Shown: positions 31,352 to 39,521 of the stretch, piece by piece
How positions within the stretch are numbered: position 1 is the stretch's first letter
How the letters are laid out: each line of letters begins with the position of its first letter
From: a virus
Strand: one strand, 5' to 3'
IMG/VR virus record: IMGVR_UViG_3300034160_000067
Location: 1-55,232 of that record
Length of the DNA: 55,232 nt
The notes under the pieces: generated by a model
What the model was told of the DNA's origin: nothing
Database searches by the model: none
Seen by the model: only the letters and a program-made list of their open reading frames with translations
Translations under genes and position numbers: made by a program

Positions 31352-32206
31352 TGAAACACTCCTTCGAGTTGTTGAAACTGAGCTTCGCAGCTCGCCAATG
31401 ACCGCGGACAGCGCGTCGACAGGACTCGCTACCGCATCGATCAAACCTAGGGTCAGGGCCTCGGCGGAGCCGTAGGTCCGCGCCTCCGTCGCGCGCACGG
31501 CTGCGGCATCGATGCCACGATTGCGCGCCACGAGCCCGACGAAGTCTTCGTAGCTGGCGTCGATCTCCGCCTGCAGCTCCGCCTTCACGCTCTTCGAGAG
31601 CGGCTCATACGGATTGGCGTCGACCTTGTGGTCGCCCGCGAAGACAAACGTCACCTTGACGCCGTCCTTCTCCAGCGCCTTCGAGTAGTCGACGTGCATC
31701 GCGACCACGCCGATCGAGCCCACCGAGGCGCTGCGCGTCGCGATGATCTTCGTCGCGGCGCTCGCGATCGCGTAGGCGGCCGAGTGCGCGTTCGCGTCCA
31801 CGAGCGCGTAGATCGGCTTCTGCTCGCGCGCCGCGTAGATGAAGTCGACCAGCTCGAAGCAGCCCTGCACCATGCCGCCGTTGCTGTTCACGTCGAGCGC
31901 GATCGCCTTGACGTCCGAGTCGGAGAGGGCGGCCGAGAGCATGCCGTGGATCGCGTTGTAGCCCGTGGCGAACGACATCGCATACGGGAAACGGTTCAGC
32001 AGCACGCCGGTCACTGGGACCATGGCGACGCCGTTCACCATCGAGTACGGCTTCGCGCCTGCGAGGAACTGTTCGTGCGCCGCCGCGACGGCCGCCGGCT
32101 TCGCCACGTCGGCAGCCGCGAGCAGCGCCGCGATGTTGTTGAACGACGGCGAGTAGAGCACCGGGCGCCCGTCGAGTTCAGCGAGCTGGGCGTTCACTTC
32201 AGCCAT
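30968..32206 (-). CDS. Head maturation protease, S49/SppA type (lambda gpC-like)
   Basis: 412 residues. The S49 fold covers about 55-285: catalytic Ser142 in ANAHSAAYAIAS and Lys194 in GDHKVDANPY. The 52-residue gap between them equals that in lambda gpC as I recall it (Ser166, Lys218). The C-terminal 127 residues are the scaffold part. GGAGG lies 8 bases before the start. It cleaves the scaffold and itself inside the prohead. Confidence 0.88.
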   Translation of the reverse strand: MAEVNAQLAELDGRPVLYSPSFNNIAALLAAADVAKPAAVAAAHEQFLAGAKPYSMVNGVAMVPVTGVLLNRFPYAMSFATGYNAIHGMLSAALSDSDVKAIALDVNSNGGMVQGCFELVDFIYAAREQKPIYALVDANAHSAAYAIASAATKIIATRSASVGSIGVVAMHVDYSKALEKDGVKVTFVFAGDHKVDANPYEPLSKSVKAELQAEIDASYEDFVGLVARNRGIDAAAVRATEARTYGSAEALTLGLIDAVASPVDALSAVIGELRSSVSTTRRSVSMEKSEGASPQAVTEADVKAAAAAASATARADERARISAILSSDEAKERDTLARHLAFTTDMAADAAKGILAAAPAAAKAAVAPAFAAAMATGNPEVGADAGTAAVAADDVSKRILSAFSTATGRKFN

Positions 32207-33824
32207 TACCGTTGCCTCCGGCGTTGCCGTTCTGGTCCTGCTGGTCTTGATTCTGCTGATCCTGCTGGGCGGCCGTAGCCTCCGCCTGCGCCAGTGCGAT
32301 GTTGGCCGCGCCGAACACGAGACCCGCCTTCTCGGCTTCGGCCTGCTCGCGTGCCTGCTGCGCGAAGATCTCGCGCCAGTCGAGGCCGAGGCGCGCCGCC
32401 TCGATCTCCTTGGTCGACAAGCCCGCGTCGATGCGCGCGACGGCCGCCTGCGTTTCCTTCAGCTCGTCGATCTGGCCGCGGCTCGCGCCGATCCACGCAC
32501 ACTGGCAGTAGGCCTCCTTGTTGAGGCCTTCGTAGAAGCTCGGCGCGTTCTTCGGCAGCGACTTGATGTCCCCGGCGTTGATGGCCTCTTCGAGCCACAG
32601 CTCGAAGATGCTCGACGCGAACCGATCGGCCACCATCTTCTTGCGGCCCTGCATGTACTTCCACGTCTCGTTCATGCTCGCGCGCGCCGACGAATAGTTC
32701 GTCTTGCTGTAGTCGCGGGAGAACTGCTCGTATGACAGGCCGAGACCCGCAGCGATGTGACGGAGCAGGGACTCTTCGAAGGTCGTGCCCACGCCACCGG
32801 CTTGGCCTGCCGGGCGAAGATTGAGCTTCGACCCGGGGAACAGGTGCGGGATCTTGACGCCGTCGATGTGGACGTTCTTCGATCCTTCGGAGTACTGCGA
32901 GATCGCGCCGAGGTACTGACTCGCCCACTCGATGCTGTTCGGGCTCGACGCACCGATGGATTCGAGCGCGGCCTCCCGCGGCAGCTCGGACTCGATGGTG
33001 GCCGCGTAGGTCGCGTTGACGACGGCGTTCTGCAGGACGATGTCCTGATAACGGCTCGTCATCTTCATCTGCTTGAGCACGCTGACCATCTCCGCGATGC
33101 CGCGGGTCTGGTCGGGCATGAAGCGCTCGAACAGGTGAATGACCTGCAGGCGCCCCCACGGTTTGCGCATGGGCACGCGAACCCAGTTGAACCCCGTCAT
33201 GTCGTACGGATCCGCCGGGTGACCGACGCGGATGTGCGCCGCCATCGGCGCGCCGTAGCGGTTGCGCTCGATGCCGCCGCGCAGGTTCTTCGTGTCCGGC
33301 TCGCCCATCGGATTCGACAGGCGATCGAGATGGATCATCTGCACGGCCGTCGAGTACGGGCGAATGCCTTCGCGGATCCACTCCGCGGTGGCGAGAATCT
33401 CGCCGGCCATCACGTACACGCCGATCGCAAGGCGCGTGAGCCCCGTGAGCGTGTCGTGACGCGATGCGTCGACCCAGCAGTTCTGGGACTCCGCGTAGAG
33501 CCGGAACTTCGACTCGACCTCGCGCTGGAATTCCTCGGCCCACGTCTCGTCGAGCCCGAGCACGCGGAAGTCCGGGCGCGAGTTCAGCGTGAACTGCGTG
33601 CCGACGATGCTGTCGCGGTGGATCGCCACCGCGCCGTTCGCGTAGCCGTCGTTGCGGACGATGTCGCGCGAGCGCGCGTCGGACATCTTCTTGACCGGCA
33701 GGATGTCGCCATCGGGCGATCGCAGCGACGGCTTGTCCATCGCGAGTTCGCGGCTCGTGCGGCTCGCGCCCTCGTAGGCGCCGCCGACGGCCATGGGCTG
33801 CAGGGGAGTGATCGTGACGTCCAT
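32199..33824 (-). CDS. Portal protein (lambda gpB family)
   Basis: 541 residues; lambda B has 533. Family features include ARSRDIVRNDGYANGAVAIH near residue 50 and a glutamine- and asparagine-rich tail (QQDQQNQDQQDQNG). It forms the dodecameric DNA channel at one capsid vertex. Overlaps the protease start and the gpW-like stop. Confidence 0.9.
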   Translation of the reverse strand: MDVTITPLQPMAVGGAYEGASRTSRELAMDKPSLRSPDGDILPVKKMSDARSRDIVRNDGYANGAVAIHRDSIVGTQFTLNSRPDFRVLGLDETWAEEFQREVESKFRLYAESQNCWVDASRHDTLTGLTRLAIGVYVMAGEILATAEWIREGIRPYSTAVQMIHLDRLSNPMGEPDTKNLRGGIERNRYGAPMAAHIRVGHPADPYDMTGFNWVRVPMRKPWGRLQVIHLFERFMPDQTRGIAEMVSVLKQMKMTSRYQDIVLQNAVVNATYAATIESELPREAALESIGASSPNSIEWASQYLGAISQYSEGSKNVHIDGVKIPHLFPGSKLNLRPAGQAGGVGTTFEESLLRHIAAGLGLSYEQFSRDYSKTNYSSARASMNETWKYMQGRKKMVADRFASSIFELWLEEAINAGDIKSLPKNAPSFYEGLNKEAYCQCAWIGASRGQIDELKETQAAVARIDAGLSTKEIEAARLGLDWREIFAQQAREQAEAEKAGLVFGAANIALAQAEATAAQQDQQNQDQQDQNGNAGGNGNG

Positions 33825-34402
33825 CAGAAGGTCACCCCCGCAGGCGCACGATAGGCCGCCGTCAGCAGCCCGAGCTGCGCTTTCAGCGACAGGATGTACT
33901 GCGCCAGCCGGGGCGCGTTGGCCGCCGTGTACTCGACGCGCTCGCCGTTCTGGTCGACCACGACGCGCGCGCTGAGCCCGAGGTTCAGCCGGTGATAGGC
34001 CGCTTCGGCTTCATTCAGCAGCGTGAGCAGCGCCGGGCCGCGATACGCCGGAGACTCCGGGGCCGTCGCCGGGGCGACGTCGCCGCAGCCCGGGTCGGTG
34101 ACGACGACGCTGTACTTCAGCGTGCGCGTGACGCCTGCGCTGGAGATCGTGAACGCCGCTTCGTAGGTCTGCCCGGTGACGAGGCCGATGCCCGCCGCGA
34201 GCTGCCGGCGGTAGACGCCGTTGCTGCCTGCGACGTAGCCGAGCACGGCCGGCCATGCCTCGCCCGTCACCTCGACCGCCGCACTGTCGCGCAGGGTCGC
34301 AGCCACCGCGGCGTCGTTGATATACAGCCCGGTGAGCGCGTTGCGCACGATCACTTGAAGGACCGGCGCGTTGCCTTGTTCGAAGATCAGCGTGCAGCTC
34401 AT
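33824..34402 (-). CDS. gpW-like head-tail joining protein fused to an N-terminal beta domain
   Basis: 192 residues starting MSCTLIFEQGNAPVLQ. Residues 1 to about 110 form a beta-sandwich-like domain (TGLYINDAAVAATLRD...GVYRRQLAAG). Residues about 130-190 (LLNEAEAAYHRLNLG...GERVEYTAANAPRLAQYI) match the small helical lambda gpW, which sits between terminase and portal genes as here. The fusion is unusual. A TTTCC-type leader is missing; an operator-like dyad lies 11 bases before the start. Confidence 0.65.
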   Translation of the reverse strand: MSCTLIFEQGNAPVLQVIVRNALTGLYINDAAVAATLRDSAAVEVTGEAWPAVLGYVAGSNGVYRRQLAAGIGLVTGQTYEAAFTISSAGVTRTLKYSVVVTDPGCGDVAPATAPESPAYRGPALLTLLNEAEAAYHRLNLGLSARVVVDQNGERVEYTAANAPRLAQYILSLKAQLGLLTAAYRAPAGVTF

Positions 34403-34412
34403 GGTTGACAGA

Positions 34413-34461
34413 TCCACCAAAAGTGGAAGCGAGTGTATACCACTGTTGTCACGGAACCAAC
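34413..34461 (-). promoter_or_regulatory. Operator-like dyad, copy 3, with a possible late promoter
   Basis: TCCACCAAAAGTGGA (34413-34427) is a 15-bp dyad related to the other copies. On the minus strand TATACA (34434-34439) and GTTGGT (34456-34461) with a 16-bp spacer may form a promoter whose start point falls at the dyad. The promoter is weakly supported; the dyad is clear. Confidence 0.45.
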
Positions 34462-36332
34462 GACTTCGCTTCAGCGTCGATGATCGACACGCCCGCAGCC
34501 GCTGCATCGATGAGTGAAGTTGCCTCGGCCTCCGCGTCGATCATCGAGAAGCTGCTCACCTCGATCTCGAACACGATGACCTCGCCCGTGAGCTGCTGCC
34601 CCTGTGCGAGCATTGAGTCAAGGAAATCCGCCAGTACGGCGTCACCGATGATCGTGCGTGACGTAAACGCAGTAACGATGTCGGGTGAATCAGTAACGAT
34701 CACTCTCGCAGTGATATTGACTGAAGTACTAGAGTTCGAGACATCGCGCGCATCAGCCATCGCAGCATTCGCGGCGAAGGTGAGCGCGCCAGAAGATGCG
34801 AGAGTGTCTGCGATGTCAGTAATCGAGCCGGCCGCGCCGACGACGAGCACGGCCACCGAGGCCGCGCGATCCCTTGCGTCGGTCACGCTGACGTTGGCCT
34901 GCGTCGCGGGAGCGCCGCCCGCCGCGGCCATCTGATCCGCGCTGTCGGCCTTCGAGAACGTCGCGATGACCGGCAGGCCCGCGGTGGCCGCCAGTGTGTC
35001 GATCGCATCGGCGAGCGCCGCCGCCATCGCCATCGCGAGTGTGCCCGTCGACGCAACGCGGTCGTTGCTGTCGATCAGGCTCACGGTCGCGTTCGCGCCA
35101 GCCGAGCCGAGAACGCCAGCCGCGACTTCCGTGTCGCGCGCATCGGTGAGCGCCGAGGCCGCTGCGACCGCCGCCGCCGTCGCCGCCGCGATCGTATCCG
35201 CCGTGTCGGAGAGGCTCGCGATCGCCGCCGTCGACAGCGCCGCGCCGCTCGCCAGCACGTCGAACGCATCCGCGAGCGCCGCCGAGAGGCCCGCCGTCAG
35301 CACCGAGACCGATACCAGCGCGTCGCGCGCGTCGGTGAGATTGCTGATCGCCTGCGTGACCGGGGCACCGCCCGCCGAGGAAAGCTGGTCGGCGGCGTCG
35401 GTGATCGTCGAGACCGCTACCGCCGCGAGCGCCGTCGCCGCGAGCAGCGAGTCGGCCGCGTCGTTGATCGCTGTGGCCGCCGCGACGGGGATTGTCGCCG
35501 CCGAGACGAGCGTGTCGCGGGCGTCGTTCAGCGACGCAGCGAAGCCGGCCGTAGCGGACATCGCCGCCGTGAACACGTCGACCAGATCGTTGAGCGTGGC
35601 CGCCGCTGCCGTCGCCAGCGCCGTCGCCGCCGCGAGCCTGTCTGCATCATCCGCCTTCGCGAATGAGGCCGCCGTAGCGGCTGCTGCGGCTGCCGCGAGG
35701 GTGTCGACGCTATCGGCCAGCGCGCTCGTTGCGGCAGCGGCGACGGCAGCCGCCGCCGAGAGCGTGTCGGGGGCGTCGGTGACGGTCAGCGAAGCGTTCG
35801 CGCCTGCGGTGCTGCTCGTGCCGTCGCTCGCGAGAAGATCGGGGTCATCGGTCTTCGACAGGGCGGCGGCCACCGCTTCGGCCGTCGTCGAGGCGATCGT
35901 GTCGGATCGGTCGGTGACGGACGCCGCTGCCGCTACCGCGTTCGCGCTCGTCGCTGCGATCGTGTCGGGCGCATCCGTCTTCGAGAGCGCGGCGGCGACC
36001 GCCTCGGTCGCGATCGCCGACAACGGGTCGGGCGAATCCGTGACCGCGAGCGCCGCATTGGCCGCCGTAACTCCGTTCGTGCCTGTGGACGCAAGCGTGT
36101 CGAGAGCGTCGGTGATGGATGCGGCGGCGGCTGTCGCCACTGTCGCCGTTGCGACCATCCCTTCGCCGCCGTCGTAGACCGCCAGCGTCGCCGAGATACT
36201 GATCGTGCCTGATGCGCTGATCGACTCTTTCGAGTCGACGACGATCAGCGATCCTTGCGTTCCGCTGCTGCCCTGCGTGCCTCGGATGTAGGTGCCGAAG
36301 CTGCCTGCGCCAAATGGGCCGTGGCCGAACAT
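34449..36332 (-). CDS. Repeat protein of about 26 x 21 residues, likely fibre or head decoration
   Basis: 627 residues. After a glycine-rich start (MFGHGPFGAGSFGTYI), residues 32 to about 590 are tandem units of 21 residues, five of them stretched to 22 or 24. Consensus: [T/A/N]DxxDTLAA, then about 12 residues ending AAxASL; Asp at positions 2 and 5 recurs in nearly every unit. The C-terminus has three shorter units around IDAEA. Composition is dominated by A, T, S, D. This suggests a beta-solenoid or long fibrous protein. I do not recognise a named family. It lies between terminase and portal, in a module of fibre-like genes. Confidence 0.7.
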   Translation of the reverse strand: MFGHGPFGAGSFGTYIRGTQGSSGTQGSLIVVDSKESISASGTISISATLAVYDGGEGMVATATVATAAAASITDALDTLASTGTNGVTAANAALAVTDSPDPLSAIATEAVAAALSKTDAPDTIAATSANAVAAAASVTDRSDTIASTTAEAVAAALSKTDDPDLLASDGTSSTAGANASLTVTDAPDTLSAAAAVAAAATSALADSVDTLAAAAAAATAASFAKADDADRLAAATALATAAAATLNDLVDVFTAAMSATAGFAASLNDARDTLVSAATIPVAAATAINDAADSLLAATALAAVAVSTITDAADQLSSAGGAPVTQAISNLTDARDALVSVSVLTAGLSAALADAFDVLASGAALSTAAIASLSDTADTIAAATAAAVAAASALTDARDTEVAAGVLGSAGANATVSLIDSNDRVASTGTLAMAMAAALADAIDTLAATAGLPVIATFSKADSADQMAAAGGAPATQANVSVTDARDRAASVAVLVVGAAGSITDIADTLASSGALTFAANAAMADARDVSNSSTSVNITARVIVTDSPDIVTAFTSRTIIGDAVLADFLDSMLAQGQQLTGEVIVFEIEVSSFSMIDAEAEATSLIDAAAAGVSIIDAEAKSLVP

Positions 36333-37351
36333 CAGTGCAGTCTCGGGCCGGTGCCCGTCAGGTTCCAGCCGCTTGTCGTGAACGTGCCCGTGAGCACGTT
36401 GCTGTCATTCGTGCCATCGTTCTGCACGATCGCGTAGGCGTAGGTCGTGCTGCCGGTCAGGCCACTGATAGCCACATCGGGCGTCGTGTCCGTGACCGCG
36501 ACGTTGTCACTGAACGCTGCCGCGCCGCCGCTCGCCTTCTGGCCGAGCTTGATCTGCGCGGCCGTCACGCCTGCGAGATTCGCCGCCGTGTCGACGACAA
36601 CGTAAAGCGTGCCGCTGCTGGTGTCCGTCGTGCATCCGACCGTGGCGCTAGTCGCGCTGGCGATTTCACCGGACGGGGTCGGCGAGGAAATAACCGCTCC
36701 GCCGACCGCAGATACGTTGAAAACCGCGATGATTCCCGAGCGCGATATTGAATCTTGATTTGATGTCGCGCCGGTAGACGTTGTCCCGCCACCGTCAAAG
36801 GCCAAGCCGCCCAATCCAATGCCATACCACGGTGACGCGCCAGCACCGAGTAGCTGGCCGACTTCAGTGTATGAACTCAGCCATGTGTTGAAATCCAGAA
36901 ACGCCGCAACGGTGCCGTGCATCACGATATGGCCGAGGGCGAATTTCCGCCCCGCTGATGTCGTTGGAGACGTGGGAGTCGTGTAGTTGGATGGCGCACT
37001 CGGTCCGGTATTCGTGTTCTGTTTCGCAGATACGTCCTTCGGAGACGCACTGCTGATGTTGGTATGGCCCACCAGCAAATACGAGCTCTTGCTCGCGCTT
37101 CCGATGGTGTAGGAGACGGAGGTCTCAGTGCCATCTGAAATCTTGAACCAGAAGTACGAGCCGTGGAACGAGCCTTCCGCCGATCCGACTTCTTCTGCAA
37201 CCGTCCAGCCGGCAGGGTTTCCGGTCTTGTAGTCATCCGACGCCACATGCAACGTCAGCAGCGTCCCAGTCGCCTGCGCGCTGAAACCCACGTTCGTCGT
37301 CGCGGTGGTGGAGTCGCCCGACGTGATCTGTGTTGAGACTGGATCCGCCAC
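36332..37351 (-). CDS. Beta-rich virion protein with lectin-like and fibronectin-like parts (339 aa)
   Basis: GTG start (MADPVSTQITSGDSTT). Residues 1 to about 235 look like a concanavalin-type sandwich seen in many phage surface proteins (AGWTVAEEVGSAEGSFHG...SYFWFKISDG). Residues about 240-330 form an Fn3/Ig-like domain (PSGEIASATSATVGCTTD...SGLTGSTTYAYA). Probable surface or host-binding component; neighbour of the repeat protein. Confidence 0.6.
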   Translation of the reverse strand: MADPVSTQITSGDSTTATTNVGFSAQATGTLLTLHVASDDYKTGNPAGWTVAEEVGSAEGSFHGSYFWFKISDGTETSVSYTIGSASKSSYLLVGHTNISSASPKDVSAKQNTNTGPSAPSNYTTPTSPTTSAGRKFALGHIVMHGTVAAFLDFNTWLSSYTEVGQLLGAGASPWYGIGLGGLAFDGGGTTSTGATSNQDSISRSGIIAVFNVSAVGGAVISSPTPSGEIASATSATVGCTTDTSSGTLYVVVDTAANLAGVTAAQIKLGQKASGGAAAFSDNVAVTDTTPDVAISGLTGSTTYAYAIVQNDGTNDSNVLTGTFTTSGWNLTGTGPRLH

Positions 37352-37352
37352 G

Positions 37353-37529
37353 CTATGCCGCCTTCCGCAAGTTGCTGCGATCCTTCCGCAGGCCGCCCTT
37401 CATCACGACGCGCCCGTTCTTGTCGAGGAACTGCACGCGGCGATGACCGCGATAGACGCATTGCAGCGAGCAGAACGTGTGACGCGGGGGCGTCAGGGGG
37501 TACTCGCAGACGACGCACTTGAGGGTCAC
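37353..37529 (-). CDS. Small zinc-finger protein (58 aa), tandem copy 1
   Basis: GTG start overlapping the previous stop (GTGA): MTLKCVVCEYPLTPPR. Cysteines CVVC (5-8) and FCSLQC (19-24) form a C4 site, followed by a basic tail. Related to the next gene's product (TFCSLxCVYRxHR in both). The CxxC...FCSxxC spacing resembles HNH-nuclease or McrA-like zinc knuckles, but no HNH residues follow. Confidence 0.6.
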   Translation of the reverse strand: MTLKCVVCEYPLTPPRHTFCSLQCVYRGHRRVQFLDKNGRVVMKGGLRKDRSNLRKAA

Positions 37530-37726
37530 GGATAGACCCTCACGCGATCAAGCGCAATCGGTCGCGAGCCATACAGACGACCGGGAACGGGCTTGCCGCC
37601 TCTCACAATCGGCAGCACGTACCGATGCGCGCGATAGACGCACTCAAGGGAGCAGAACGTGGTCTGCGGTGGTGCGAGGTTCACGTTGCACCACGCGCAA
37701 GCGTCACGCGCGGATTTCGTCGGCAC
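37526..37726 (-). CDS. Small zinc-finger protein (66 aa), tandem copy 2
   Basis: Best start is GTG 37724-37726 (MPTKSARDACAWCNVN), inside the end of the preceding gene; the ribosome site is poor, so coupling is likely. C4 site CAWC...FCSLEC and YRAHRYV as in its neighbour, with a basic, proline-containing tail. Confidence 0.55.
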   Translation of the reverse strand: MPTKSARDACAWCNVNLAPPQTTFCSLECVYRAHRYVLPIVRGGKPVPGRLYGSRPIALDRVRVYP

Positions 37727-38123
37727 GGCCCGCCGCCAGCAGGCCGAGCGATTCCAGAAACGCGAGGCCCGCGATAACGTCGGCGTCGTCGAGGTCAATC
37801 TCGTTGTCCTTCACGGCGTCGAGATCCTTCTGCATCGTCGTGAGCGCCGCGCGGGTCTGCGCGTCGAAGTCCATGTTGGTCGGCGCGGCGTCGCAGGCGA
37901 CGCGCTCCGGGAACGTGAATCGTCGACGAAACGCGAGCGTCGAGATCGTGCGCGGCGCTGCACTCGTTGCTTCCTCGATGCCCAGCGTCGGCGTGTTCCC
38001 CAGCGCACACCACGCCAGCCATTCGAGATGTTCGGGCGACTGATCGTCGGCGACCGGAGTGACCTGCACTCCGTCAGACGTGCGGACGACGATGCCCGCG
38101 CCGGGGTAGTAGGTGTAGCTCAA
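37704..38123 (-). CDS. Hypothetical protein, possibly fibre assembly (139 aa)
   Basis: TTG start (MSYTYYPGAGIVVRTS) overlapping the fibre stop (TTGA), which is a rare start but fits the overlap pattern here. A beta-rich N-terminus is followed by a helical acidic half (LTTMQKDLDAVKDNEIDL). Genes directly after a fibre gene often encode fibre chaperones; this is an inference from position. Confidence 0.55.
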   Translation of the reverse strand: MSYTYYPGAGIVVRTSDGVQVTPVADDQSPEHLEWLAWCALGNTPTLGIEEATSAAPRTISTLAFRRRFTFPERVACDAAPTNMDFDAQTRAALTTMQKDLDAVKDNEIDLDDADVIAGLAFLESLGLLAAGRADEIRA

Positions 38124-39292
38124 TTGTCGGACTCCATGTATCCGCTGAACAGCGTCAGGCCCACGACGCTCGAAGTGCCGCCGACGCTGTGATACGCGCG
38201 CGGGCCGACCGTGGTGGATGCCGCGATCAGGTCGGTGGTCGCGACGCTGGTGACGGGCGTGCCAACTGCCTCATCGGTGAACGTCACGCCGATGCTGCCG
38301 CCGCCCGGGGGGCAGAAGATCGAGACCGTGTAGACGCTCGGCCGGTCGGTGCTGGGCCGCGCGACGCCCGTGTCGACCTTCGTCGCGGTGCCGCTGGCGT
38401 CGTTGAACATGAATTGCCAGTTGCCGTCCGCGGCGTCGTAGCCCGCGCCTGCGATGTTCACCTGCGACGATGGCTGCACGTCGGTCGGCGCTGCGGTCGC
38501 AGCGGCCATGCCGACGAAGAAGCGCCGCGTTCCGACTGTGCCGCCTGTCGCGGGCGAGACGCGGAAAATGTGGTGGAAGCCCTCGTTGGTGCGATAGGCG
38601 TTCGTCGCCGCGCGGTAGCCTGCGACGGCGGTCGCGGCGGCGGGCGTGGTGAGGTAGTCGATGCGCCGGCAGCGCGTGTGCAGCGAGGTTGTCGCGTACA
38701 CAGCGGCGGTTGCGGTGCCGGTCGCCGTGAGTGCCGCAGCGCCCTCAGCCTGAATCGTGGTGCCCGTGCCCGCAGGGGTCCACCGCGCGATGCCGTTGCG
38801 GCCGACGTGGGGCTGCAACACGGAGTCGAGCCCGCTCGGGCCGATCGTGCCGAGCATCATCCGGCCGCCGATGCTCTTGCAGAACAGGCCGACCGTGTTT
38901 GCGGGCACCGCGGCAACGCCCGGCGTGAGCGGAATCCGCGCCTGTAGCGCCTGATCGAGTTGCACCGTCCGACTCGCGAGCGATGCGAGGGCGACGATCT
39001 TCGTGCCGCTCGTGAGATTGACCGCTGCGCCTGCGTTGGACGATTCGAGGATCGTCGTGCGGGTCAGTTGGTTCGCGGCGCTGTAGGTGCCGAGCCCGGC
39101 TTCGAAGTCGCCCGTCGCGTTACCGCTCGCGTCGACGGCCCACAGCGCATACCAGACCGTGTCGCCGACCGTCATCGACGGGATGCTGGCGAAGGTGCAG
39201 AAGCCGGTCAGCGCACCCGCGAGGGCGAGCGGGCCGGTCGTCGTGGACGTTGTCGTCTCTGCGACGCGGCTGGTGTCAGAGCGATGGGCCAC
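38120..39292 (-). CDS. Fibre-like receptor-binding protein (390 aa)
   Basis: GTG start with GAGGT upstream. The N-terminal part (RVAETTTSTTTGPLALAG...TVWYALWAVDASGN...GLGTYSAANQLTRTT) is the attachment region common to many phage fibre and virion surface proteins; the C-terminal half (about 150-390) is beta-rich and variable. Unusual place: between terminase and portal rather than at the tail end. Confidence 0.65.
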   Translation of the reverse strand: MAHRSDTSRVAETTTSTTTGPLALAGALTGFCTFASIPSMTVGDTVWYALWAVDASGNATGDFEAGLGTYSAANQLTRTTILESSNAGAAVNLTSGTKIVALASLASRTVQLDQALQARIPLTPGVAAVPANTVGLFCKSIGGRMMLGTIGPSGLDSVLQPHVGRNGIARWTPAGTGTTIQAEGAAALTATGTATAAVYATTSLHTRCRRIDYLTTPAAATAVAGYRAATNAYRTNEGFHHIFRVSPATGGTVGTRRFFVGMAAATAAPTDVQPSSQVNIAGAGYDAADGNWQFMFNDASGTATKVDTGVARPSTDRPSVYTVSIFCPPGGGSIGVTFTDEAVGTPVTSVATTDLIAASTTVGPRAYHSVGGTSSVVGLTLFSGYMESDN

Positions 39293-39305
39293 GGACTACC
39301 TCATT

Positions 39306-39335
39306 CGACGGCGCCCCGGTGAAGGGGCGCCGTCG
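39306..39335 (-). terminator. Perfect 12-bp GC hairpin
   Basis: CGACGGCGCCCC - GGTGAA - GGGGCGCCGTCG, a perfect inverted repeat between 39342-39521 and the fibre gene. There is no T run on either strand, so it may be a pause, mRNA-stabilising structure or attenuator rather than a simple terminator. Its GGCGCCCC/GGGGCGCC core recurs at 49117-49150. Confidence 0.6.
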
Positions 39336-39341
39336 CTGTCA

Positions 39342-39521
39342 TCAGCCGAGGGCGGCAGCCTTCTCGGCGTCGAGAGCGGCGACGAGCGCCGCCTTCTCTG
39401 CGGCCACCTGATCGGCGATCTTGTCGAGCGCGCCGAGCAAGATGGCGGCGTCTTCGTCCCGATGGCCCGAGACGGACTTGATCGCATCGCTGGCGATCTC
39501 CAGCTTTCGCTTCAGATTCAT
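39342..39521 (-). CDS. Small helical protein (59 aa)
   Basis: Starts MNLKRKLEIASDAIKS; its ATG overlaps the previous stop (TAATG). Entirely helical with a coiled-coil C-terminus (AAEKAALVAALDAEKA). Possibly an oligomerisation or assembly factor for the fibre module. Confidence 0.6.
   Translation of the reverse strand: MNLKRKLEIASDAIKSVSGHRDEDAAILLGALDKIADQVAAEKAALVAALDAEKAAALG

Noticed and set aside
34966-36177. 403-codon frame on the plus strand opposite the repeat protein
   Set aside because: It is the mirrored image of the 21-residue repeat; the minus frame has the right start, overlap with its neighbour and Asp pattern. Alanine- and serine-rich translation of the plus frame is a by-product.
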